From positions 1 to 13,069 of the forward strand of contig CACXLY010000069.1 in assembly GCA_902768605.1 (NCBI GenBank): DNA of 13,069 nucleotides. Reading direction: 5' to 3'. Source of the DNA: an uncultured Bacteroidales bacterium. Lineage in GTDB: Bacteria > Bacteroidota > Bacteroidia > Bacteroidales > Bacteroidaceae. Position numbers and translations under genes: made by a program. Positions within the stretch are counted from its first letter, which is position 1. Every line of letters begins with the position of its first letter. The notes beneath the pieces were generated by a model. That model saw nothing but the letters and a program-made list of their open reading frames with translations. It ran no database searches and was not told the origin of the DNA. Shown piece by piece: positions 7,158 through 13,069 of the stretch.

Positions 7158-8852
7158 ATGTTAGCCTATATTATAAAATCTGCTTTGTTGCTGGCGGTCC
7201 TTTACGGGAGCTTTGCCTTGCTGCTGAGTCGCGAGACGTTCCACCGCTTCAATCGCGTGGCGCTGCTCCTTGTGCTTGTTGTCTCTCTCATATTGCCAGC
7301 TGTGCAGTTGAGCGTTAAGAAGCCAAGCTACCTCAACTATGAAGAAGTCCAAATTCCACATGTCGAAGTGATTGCATCCCCAGTCCAGAACGAGGTGCAG
7401 GACATCGAAACGCCTCAGTCAACCTCTCCTGCAATAGAAGAGTCAATGCAGGAACCGACCTTCCGCGTTGGTATGATGCAGGTTGTACAATATCTCTATA
7501 TTATAGGATTGATTGCTTCCCTCGCCATCTTCTTCGTGCAGCTCTTCCGCCTCTTCCGTGAGATAAGGGGCGGCGTACACACAAAAGACGAGCTGGGCAA
7601 CACGGTCGTCATCCACGGCGGCAACTTCGCGCCCTATAGTTTCCTACATTATATAATAATAAGCGCTTCGGACTACGAGCATCTGCGCCGCCCTATCTTG
7701 ACGCACGAGCAGGCTCACATCCACCTCGGACACACCTACGACCTCCTGCTGCTCGAGCTGGTGAAGGCGCTCCAATGGTTCAATCCCTTCGTCTATCTCC
7801 TTGGTCGCGACCTCAAGGCCGTGCACGAATACGAGGCCGACAACGCCGTACTTTCCTTTGGCATCGATGCAAAGACATATCAACTCTTACTCGTGACGAA
7901 AGCTGTAGGCAGCCGACTGCAGACGGTCTGCAACAACCTGAGTCACCATTCACTTAAGAAAAGAATCAAGATGATGCACAAACACAATTCCAACCGCTGG
8001 CTGATGGGCAAGGCTCTCATCCTGCCGGCACTCATGGCGCTTGCCCTCGTTGTCTGGGCAAAGCCAACAGACTCAGCCGCCCCCTCTGAAGGAAGCGAGC
8101 ACAGCAGGGAAACTGCATTAAAAGACAATAACCAAGTACAAGACGGCAGTCCCGTCACGGTGGCTGTGCCCGGCATGGGACTCGTCATGACGGATGAGGT
8201 AAAGGGGTTCTCCACTGGGAAGATGCTGAACGCCTTTATCCCGAAGGACAACGCAAAAGACTTTATCAAGAAGCATGGCCCGGCAATTACGGTCTTCTGG
8301 CTCAAGGGCACTTGGGTGGTGAAGGGAGATGCCTCTTACATCGAGGAGCATCCCGACTGCCAGTATCCGTGGGCGTTCCATACGAAGTACTACGACGTCA
8401 TGCTCGACGGCAAACTGCTCGACATCAACAACCTGCCCGACCTTCCTGCCTCGGCTCTGAAGAAGGTGGAGATGGAGATGAAGTCCAAAGAAGGTAAACT
8501 AAAGGTGAACCTCATCACGAAACCTGTGCAGATTCCTGCTGGCGTGAAGGGCAACATCAACCCTGAGCTGACCATCCTCTTGACGGGAAGACCTCCGAAG
8601 GATAGTGGCTCCAAGACGACCATCTGGGAACGGCGAGGCGACTACGACGGCTTCAGCTGGAAGAACTACACCATCTGCTCGTGGAAGTGGGACGTCGATG
8701 ACATCAGCGTCCACCTGAAGGAAGTGGCCATCCGTAGCGACCACAGCGTCCGCATCAACGTCTGCAAGGGCGTTCCGCAGGAGCACATCGACCGCATCAA
8801 ACGCATCATGAGCGAGTGCGGCGTGACGAACTACAGGTTCGTAAAGCAGTAA
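7158..8852 (+). CDS. BlaR1/MecR1-like M56 membrane metallopeptidase with unusual C-terminal sensor
   Basis: A 564-residue inner-membrane zinc peptidase, presumed to sense a periplasmic signal and trigger loss of the upstream repressor. Membrane segments lie near residues 3-22, 34-52, 109-133 and 286-302. The cytosolic zinc-protease site is clear: HEQAH at 183-187 and EYEAD at 224-228 as the third-ligand region, with the family's WFNPFVYLL between them. After the fourth membrane segment there is no penicillin-binding SxxK/SxN/KTG pattern, so this is not a classical beta-lactam sensor. Residues ~413-456 (VMLDGKLLDINNL...VNLITK) resemble the 'DGK...I.ITTK' core of TonB-receptor plug domains often fused to Bacteroidota M56 proteins. 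Residues ~515-564 (VRINVCKGVP, ECGVTNYRFV) resemble the periplasmic domain of ExbD/TolR. Both resemblances are by eye. Start ATG 7158 gives an immediate membrane segment. No other gene shares its transcript beyond the repressor. Confidence 0.88.
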   Translation: MLAYIIKSALLLAVLYGSFALLLSRETFHRFNRVALLLVLVVSLILPAVQLSVKKPSYLNYEEVQIPHVEVIASPVQNEVQDIETPQSTSPAIEESMQEPTFRVGMMQVVQYLYIIGLIASLAIFFVQLFRLFREIRGGVHTKDELGNTVVIHGGNFAPYSFLHYIIISASDYEHLRRPILTHEQAHIHLGHTYDLLLLELVKALQWFNPFVYLLGRDLKAVHEYEADNAVLSFGIDAKTYQLLLVTKAVGSRLQTVCNNLSHHSLKKRIKMMHKHNSNRWLMGKALILPALMALALVVWAKPTDSAAPSEGSEHSRETALKDNNQVQDGSPVTVAVPGMGLVMTDEVKGFSTGKMLNAFIPKDNAKDFIKKHGPAITVFWLKGTWVVKGDASYIEEHPDCQYPWAFHTKYYDVMLDGKLLDINNLPDLPASALKKVEMEMKSKEGKLKVNLITKPVQIPAGVKGNINPELTILLTGRPPKDSGSKTTIWERRGDYDGFSWKNYTICSWKWDVDDISVHLKEVAIRSDHSVRINVCKGVPQEHIDRIKRIMSECGVTNYRFVKQ

Positions 8853-8866
8853 TCCGGGGCACTACT

Positions 8867-9240
8867 CACGTGTAGTTTGCCAACGACACACTAGTAAATT
8901 GTAGTCCCTACACTAGTGGACTGCAGTCCACGCACTAGTAAACTGCAGTCCACACACTAGTAAACTGCCAACGACACACTAGTAGTTTGCAAACTGTCCA
9001 CTGGTTAATCTAAATTTAACAACGTGTAGCTGGCCATCCAGCAACGTGATGTCAGCCATCCAGCAACGTGATGTCAGCCATCCAGCGACGTGATGTCAGC
9101 CATCCAGCGACGTGATGTCAGCCATCCAGCAACGTGTTGTCAGCCATCCAACAACGTGATGTCAGCCATCCAGCAACGTGATGCCAGCCATCCAGCCTCG
9201 TGTCGCTGGCCTGCTGCCGACGTGTCCCATGATACAGCAC
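8867..9240. repeat. Phase-locked array of seventeen 22-bp units of two sequence types
   Basis: Exactly 17 units of 22 bp (374 bp) follow one another without a gap. Seven units of type A (starting 8867, 8889, 8911, 8933, 8955, 8977, 8999) centre on CACTAGTAAACTGCAGTCC; ten of type B (9021 to 9219) centre on AACGTGATGTCAGCCATCC. The boundary at 9020/9021 keeps the period. The first A unit (CACGTGTAGTTTGCCAACGA) and the first B unit (AACGTGTAGCTGGCCATCCA) are alike at about 15 of 22 positions, so both types appear to descend from one unit. Middle units are nearly identical (9043 and 9065 are identical, as are 9087 and 9109), while edge units are diverged, as in satellite DNA. Type A contains palindromes: ACTAGT in most units, and a 16-bp perfect one (GTGGACTGCAGTCCAC, 8916-8931). 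There are no spacers, so it is not a CRISPR. The period is about two helical turns, which would place protein sites on one face of the DNA. Confidence 0.95.
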
Positions 9241-9289
9241 CAGTGCTTTTATTAGTTTTAGGTTTTAGTTATTAAATGGAATTCCGAGG

Positions 9290-9327
9290 GCTCCGATGCG
9301 CTGCGATAGTGCGTCGGAGCGTTCTTT
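9290..9327 (+). terminator. Terminator-like hairpin after the 22-bp array
   Basis: GCTCCGATGC (9290-9299) pairs with GCGTCGGAGC (9311-9320), ten bp with one G-U pair and an 11-base loop, followed by the weak T-rich tail GTTCTTT. It lies 440 bp after the M56 gene and would stop transcripts that have read through the array. The tail is short of T, so termination is less certain than for the upstream terminators. Confidence 0.5.
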
Positions 9328-9394
9328 ATACGGGGCAAATCAAAAAGTGACATGATTAAATCATTATATCGCCATATTTGTGAAGGTAATTTAC

Positions 9395-9402
9395 TACTTT
9401 TG
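9395..9402 (+). promoter_or_regulatory. Probable -7 element of the GH43 gene promoter
   Basis: TACTTTTG at 9395-9402 is a full match to the Bacteroidales -7 element TAnnTTTG, followed by CA as is common. The nearest TTTG (9377-9380) is only 14 bp upstream, and nothing good lies at 19-21 bp, so the -33 element is weak or an activator is needed. The leader would be about 50 nt to the ATG at 9459. Confidence 0.5.
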
Positions 9403-9458
9403 CAAAGCAAAAAACCATAATAAGCAGTCAAATCGTATAATTATCAAATCTTCAAATT

Positions 9459-12026
9459 ATGAGGTTCCTAAATCGTGCACTTATGCTCTGCCTCCTTTCG
9501 GCGGCGTTTCTCTTTACCCCTCTTTGCGCTTTTGCCTGGACCAATCCTATGGTGCTGCCCGGCTTGCAAAACCGTAGCCTCGGCGACCCCTACATGATGA
9601 AGTACCGAGGTTACTACTACCTGTACGTCAGCGCAGGCGACCGCAACATCTACTGCTGGCGGACAAAAGACCTCGTCGAGTGGTCGCAACCCTTCATTTG
9701 CTGTACCGACGAGACGACGGCTGTTGCCTACGCCCCCGAAGTCATCTATTGGAACGGGCTCTTCTACATGTGCACCTCGCCCCGCGGAGGCGGTCACTAC
9801 CTGCTCACCAGCGACAGTCCGACAGGTCCCTTCACGCACCAGACGGGCAATCTGGGGCGCGACATCGACGGCTCGATGTTTGTCAACGACGACGGCAAGT
9901 GGTACTTCTACCACGCCAACAACGGCGGGATTCGCGGTTGCACGATGCCTACGCACCTCAGCTTCGGCGAGGACGTCAACCTGGGCTGCTGCATGTCGGG
10001 CCAATGGACGGAAGGGCCTTGCGTCTTCAAGCGCAACAGCCTCTTCTACCTTATCTATACAGGCAATCACGTCTGGACTAACGGCTACCGCATCGACTAC
10101 GCCATGTCCAACTCAGGTCCCCTCGCAGGTTTCCATCCGCAAAGCGAGCAGAACCCCATCCTCGTCGACACCGAAACGCCGACTCACAAGGCGCTGGGGC
10201 ACGGCACGGCTTTCGTGGGGCCCGACCTCGACACCTATTTCTTCTGCTATCACAACCTGCAGGACAACAAGTCGCGGCGTCTGCTCAACTTCGAACGTAT
10301 CGCCTGGAACGGCGACAAGCTGATGATGACCGGCCCGACGAATTGGGAACAAGACCGCCCGCTGGTGGCTGAGAACGATTACTTCGAGCGTACGGAAGTA
10401 GGGGAGCGTTGGAACATGCTGGGCGACGGCAACTGGCAGATTGAGGAAGGCGACCGCCTCGTGCAAACAGGCAGCTCCGACACGTGCCTTGCCATCTTCC
10501 AGACGGAAGCCCTCGACAGCTATACGGCCGAGTTCACTTTGGCGACCTCCACGGGTAAAGCAGGCGCCGTTTTCTCCTATCGCGACGAGGACAACTACTG
10601 CCTCGCAGCCATCAATGCCTCGACGGGCAAGCTTGAAATCATCACCATTGCCGATGGGGAAGAGAAGTCGACGAAAAGCATCAGTCTGCCAGCCGATTTC
10701 AATCCCGACTGCTGGCACGCGATACGCATCGAGAAGAACACCACGCGCATCCGCGTCTATATCGACGGCATGCGCAAGTCGCAGTTCTCGCTCGATGTTC
10801 CGGCCGGTCGCGTCGGCTATGCCACGCTGGACGGCCCGGCTCGCTTCGGCTACATTGCCGTGAGCCCCTACGTCGATGGCAGCGCCTCGTTGCAAGTCAG
10901 CCAGCCCCTGCCCGGCATGATGGCCGCCAATCTTTGCGTCGAGAAGAACGAACAGGTGGCTGCCACCTCCATCAACATGACGGTTGGAAAGCAAAGCGCC
11001 ATGCGTCTTGACCCGGGAGCAGCGATGACCTACAACGTCAACATCCAGCGCGCCGGCCTCTACAACATCGGGCTCCGCTACCGTTCCGCAGCGGCCACGC
11101 AAGCGCGGCTTCTGCTCGACGGCGACGTCATGATGGACAACATCGAGCTGCCCGGCACACGTTCCGCCTACGCCGTCATGACGCTCAACGACATCGCGTT
11201 GCCGGGCGGACATCATCGCCTTACTTTCGAGCAGACGAGCGGCAGAATCTTCCTCATGGAGTACAACGTCAAGCGTGGCGTGGAGCATCCGCATCAGATG
11301 GCCGATGACTTCGACGACGGCTTCAGCAGCGAGTGGGGCTATCGCGAAGGCAACTGGAACATCGTGGACGGGCAGCTGGAATCGACCGGTCGTTACGGCA
11401 AGATGCTGATGGGCGGATTCGAAGACATTCACCTGACGGACTATACCGTGGAGTGCGACGTCGTCTATGGCTCGGGCGGCACGAACGGCGGCCTCCTCTT
11501 CCGCACCACGAACGCCAGCACGGGCGGAGCAGACGACAATCCCGTCCTCGGCACCGACTTCCTGCAGGGCTACATCTTCATCGCCAGCGGCTCTTCGTCC
11601 ACTTTGGGCAAACACAACTTCGGCTGGCAGGCACTCTCAACCGTCAGCCACTCCATCGACATCTCCAAGCCCCACCACATGAAGGTGGAGGTCGAGGGCG
11701 CCACTATCCGCTGCTACCTCGACGACATGGAGAAACCCCTCATCACGTACACCGACCCCGTGCCCTTCATCACCGGTCGCGCCGGCTTCCGAGCCCACGA
11801 CAGCGTGCTGCGGTTCGACAACTTCGTGGTGACGCCGAAGGGGTGTGACCCCACCGGCATCGACGTCCCCCGCGCCGTGCCCTCCGATGCCGACAACGCT
11901 TCGGCTCCAGTCCGATACTATAACCTGATGGGGCAGCCCATCGTAGCTGGCAAAGCCGCGCAGCAAGGCCTTTACATCCGCGTCCAGGGCGCAGAAAGCA
12001 AAGTCGTGGCAGGCTCTCATCAATAA
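9459..12026 (+). CDS. Secreted GH43-type glycoside hydrolase with LamG-like and CBM-like domains and sorting domain
   Basis: An 855-residue exported enzyme, predicted to cleave plant or host glycan side chains (GH43 members are mostly arabinofuranosidases, xylosidases and galactosidases; the substrate here is not readable). The signal peptide covers residues 1-26 (ends FTPLCAFA). The GH43 five-bladed propeller spans ~27-305, with all three acidic residues: Asp43 in GDPY (base), Asp137 in DIDGSMF (pKa modulator) and Glu185 in TEGP (acid), plus GHGTAF with His248. A concanavalin-like/DUF1080-like beta domain follows (~306-483), then a CBM6/35-like domain (~484-607, with RAGLYNIGLRY), a second concanavalin-like domain (~608-810, starting DDFDDGFSSEW), and a C-terminal sorting domain (~818-855: YYNLMGQPI, QGLYIRV) that lacks the usual basic end. 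The FG-GAP gene starts 16 bp later, so the two likely form an operon. Confidence 0.9.
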   Translation: MRFLNRALMLCLLSAAFLFTPLCAFAWTNPMVLPGLQNRSLGDPYMMKYRGYYYLYVSAGDRNIYCWRTKDLVEWSQPFICCTDETTAVAYAPEVIYWNGLFYMCTSPRGGGHYLLTSDSPTGPFTHQTGNLGRDIDGSMFVNDDGKWYFYHANNGGIRGCTMPTHLSFGEDVNLGCCMSGQWTEGPCVFKRNSLFYLIYTGNHVWTNGYRIDYAMSNSGPLAGFHPQSEQNPILVDTETPTHKALGHGTAFVGPDLDTYFFCYHNLQDNKSRRLLNFERIAWNGDKLMMTGPTNWEQDRPLVAENDYFERTEVGERWNMLGDGNWQIEEGDRLVQTGSSDTCLAIFQTEALDSYTAEFTLATSTGKAGAVFSYRDEDNYCLAAINASTGKLEIITIADGEEKSTKSISLPADFNPDCWHAIRIEKNTTRIRVYIDGMRKSQFSLDVPAGRVGYATLDGPARFGYIAVSPYVDGSASLQVSQPLPGMMAANLCVEKNEQVAATSINMTVGKQSAMRLDPGAAMTYNVNIQRAGLYNIGLRYRSAAATQARLLLDGDVMMDNIELPGTRSAYAVMTLNDIALPGGHHRLTFEQTSGRIFLMEYNVKRGVEHPHQMADDFDDGFSSEWGYREGNWNIVDGQLESTGRYGKMLMGGFEDIHLTDYTVECDVVYGSGGTNGGLLFRTTNASTGGADDNPVLGTDFLQGYIFIASGSSSTLGKHNFGWQALSTVSHSIDISKPHHMKVEVEGATIRCYLDDMEKPLITYTDPVPFITGRAGFRAHDSVLRFDNFVVTPKGCDPTGIDVPRAVPSDADNASAPVRYYNLMGQPIVAGKAAQQGLYIRVQGAESKVVAGSHQ

Positions 12027-12042
12027 CAAACGGCATTAACCT

Positions 12043-13050
12043 ATGAAAAGACTACTCTTTTCAGTTTACGCCCTGTGCTTGCTGTTTTCATTAGAAGTGC
12101 AGGCCGCTGACTGGGAACGCTTCACTGAGGTCTACATCAACGACGGCACGGGCGAGAAGTTCGTGCGCACCTTTTGGGGACTGGACAACCCATCGGTCTA
12201 TAACGGCGGGCTGGCCGTGGCCGACTTCACGGGCGACGGCATTCTCGACGTCTATGTGAGCGGCGACGGCGGCTTTTTCCCGGGGACACCACAAGCCATC
12301 GAACTGACCGGCAGCGACAGCGAGGGCTATTGGGAGCATTCGATGATTTGTCAGGGCGACGGCACGGGGCACTTCTCGCCCCTCCCCATCGAGCGCTTCG
12401 ACCGATATAAAGTGCGAGGACTCAACTCCGTAGCCAGCGTTGCCAATGCCTATGATTGGGACGGTGACGGGAAGAAAGACATCCTCTCGACGGGCTTTTG
12501 CGAGAACCAGCAGTTCGTTGACCACAACTACAGCGCGGGACGCACCTTCATCGTCACGCAATCAGCCGAAAAACTCACCGAAGCGCCAGCCGCTCCCAAA
12601 AGTGTCAACATTGAACAAGCCGAGCCGGGAAAGGTGAAAGTCACGTGGACGCCTGCCGACGGCGCACCCCTCAGCACCACCTACGAGATGTATATCCGGA
12701 CGGAGGACGGGCGTTTGCTCGGCAACTGCCGTGCCTTCACCGACGAAGAGCATCAGGGACAGCGGAAGGTGGAGGAGGCGGGCAATCGTGGCACGGCAAC
12801 CTCCGCGTTGCTTTCCCTGAGCGATGGAGCCTACACCATCGGCGTGCAGGCCGTCGACGGGCGTCGTCAGGGCTCTCCCTTTTGCACTTGCCAGTTCGCG
12901 ATGATCGACGGCACGCCCACCGCCATTCGGAGCATCGGCCGACAGGATGCCGACGTTCATTATTATAATTTTATTGCTGTCCGGGGAAAAGCACCGAAGG
13001 TGCGAAAGAACACAGACGGGGGTGTTAACCCCCGGGACAGGTTAGCCTGA
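12043..13050 (+). CDS. Secreted FG-GAP/VCBS repeat protein, 3' end replaced by repeat DNA
   Basis: A 335-residue exported protein. Residues 1-21 are a signal peptide ending EVQA. Two calcium-binding FG-GAP/VCBS loops are visible, DFTGDGILD near 66 and DWDGDGKKD near 138. Residues ~184-290 form an Fn3-like unit of the type found after FG-GAP propellers in secreted Bacteroidota proteins (TTYEMYI, GQRKVEEAGN, YTIGVQAVDGRRQGSPF). The expected sorting domain begins normally at HYYN (306-309), but residues 310-335 are encoded by a palindromic repeat and carry no GQ...YI pattern. Only two calcium loops are present where such propellers normally have about seven blades, so an internal deletion is also possible. 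The role is unknown; propellers of this kind often bind ligands or polysaccharide. It starts 16 bp after the GH43 gene and is probably co-transcribed. It could still be a working secreted protein without surface anchoring, or a decaying gene. Confidence 0.78.
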   Translation: MKRLLFSVYALCLLFSLEVQAADWERFTEVYINDGTGEKFVRTFWGLDNPSVYNGGLAVADFTGDGILDVYVSGDGGFFPGTPQAIELTGSDSEGYWEHSMICQGDGTGHFSPLPIERFDRYKVRGLNSVASVANAYDWDGDGKKDILSTGFCENQQFVDHNYSAGRTFIVTQSAEKLTEAPAAPKSVNIEQAEPGKVKVTWTPADGAPLSTTYEMYIRTEDGRLLGNCRAFTDEEHQGQRKVEEAGNRGTATSALLSLSDGAYTIGVQAVDGRRQGSPFCTCQFAMIDGTPTAIRSIGRQDADVHYYNFIAVRGKAPKVRKNTDGGVNPRDRLA

Positions 13051-13069
13051 CAATAATAAGCCCCGAAGG
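12970..13069 (+). repeat. REP-like hairpin element at the 3' end of the FG-GAP gene (runs off the window)
   Basis: It contains a small stem GCACC-GAA-GGTGC (12991-13003), the linker GAAAGAACACAGA, a GC hairpin CGGGGGT-GTTA-ACCCCCG (13017-13034), and the start of another stem GCCCC-GAA-GG at 13060, cut by the window end. The order and the linker match the + unit at 423-470. The reading frame of the upstream gene continues into it and stops at 13048-13050. The GC hairpin is not followed by T residues, so it is not a standard terminator. The exact left border is not clear; I place it just after the codons for Tyr-Tyr-Asn. Confidence 0.78.

Larger units (their letters stand above)
8853..9458. other. 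Intergenic region dominated by a 22-bp tandem array
   Basis: This 606-bp gap holds the tandem array (8867-9240), an AT-rich stretch (9241-9285), a terminator-like hairpin (9290-9327) and the promoter and leader of the GH43 gene (9395-9458). An open frame at 9090-9275 is only the array read in one of its three frames and is not called. Confidence 0.75.

Noticed and set aside
8867..9240. CRISPR array
   Set aside because: The 22-bp units abut directly with no spacers, and no cas genes are present.
9090..9275. 61-codon open frame in the array
   Set aside because: It is simply the 22-bp repeat read through three frames (a 22-residue pseudo-period), so it is not evidence of a gene.
8867..9285. 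Plasmid origin with iterons
   Set aside because: 22-bp direct repeats next to AT-rich DNA fit the layout, but no replication initiator gene is nearby and the gene content looks chromosomal.
10113..11615. 500-codon open frame on the minus strand
   Set aside because: It is antisense to the GH43 gene, whose catalytic motifs and signal peptide are clear. The antisense product has a Val/Ala/His-rich shadow composition.
13017..13034. GC hairpin as the terminator of the FG-GAP gene
   Set aside because: No T-run follows it, and the same hairpin is a conserved part of the repeat family elsewhere in the window.

Overview
The window reads as chromosome of a Bacteroidota bacterium, most likely order Bacteroidales and close to Prevotella or a related rumen/gut lineage. 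The evidence is: promoters of the Bacteroidales type (TTTG, about 20 bp, TAnnTTTG), start codons without Shine-Dalgarno sequences, secreted multidomain proteins ending in C-terminal domains of the 'YN(L/V).GQ...G(I/L)YI' sorting type, a BlaI-like repressor paired with an M56 membrane metallopeptidase, and a glycoside hydrolase family 43 (GH43) enzyme. All five genes are on the + strand. Coding DNA is fairly GC-rich; the gaps are AT-rich and full of repeats.

Layout. 1-96 is the 3' end of a small gene resembling DUF4248. 97-1123 has no convincing gene but holds three inverted-repeat structures: a perfect 23-bp inverted repeat (144-283), a REPIN-like palindromic element (362-611) and a long imperfect hairpin (821-938). 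A clean promoter (1053-1084) then drives a 1742-residue secreted protein with four copies of a ~180-190 residue beta domain, five Fn3-type units (two split by an inserted jellyroll) and a sorting domain. A 9-bp tandem repeat and a strong intrinsic terminator follow. 6532-6598 holds a second terminator and a promoter for a blaI-like repressor and a blaR1-like M56 peptidase (6682-8852). No beta-lactamase is in the window, and the sensor half of the peptidase is not penicillin-binding-like; it resembles a TonB-receptor plug motif followed by an ExbD/TolR-like tail.

8867-9240 is an exact 17 x 22 bp tandem array of two sequence types kept in one phase. It is the most striking non-coding feature. 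After a terminator-like hairpin and a promoter comes a two-gene unit 16 bp apart: a secreted GH43-type glycosidase with carbohydrate-binding-like domains (9459-12026) and a short FG-GAP/VCBS protein (12043-13050). The C-terminal tail of the latter is encoded by a repeat of the same family as the 362-611 element, so its sorting domain appears to have been lost.

Together the genes suggest a surface and secretion oriented region: two loci of sorted extracellular proteins (adhesive or binding, and glycan-degrading) flanking a membrane-stress or ligand-sensing BlaI/M56 switch, with small structured repeats scattered between. Specific substrates and the inducing signal cannot be read from the sequence.
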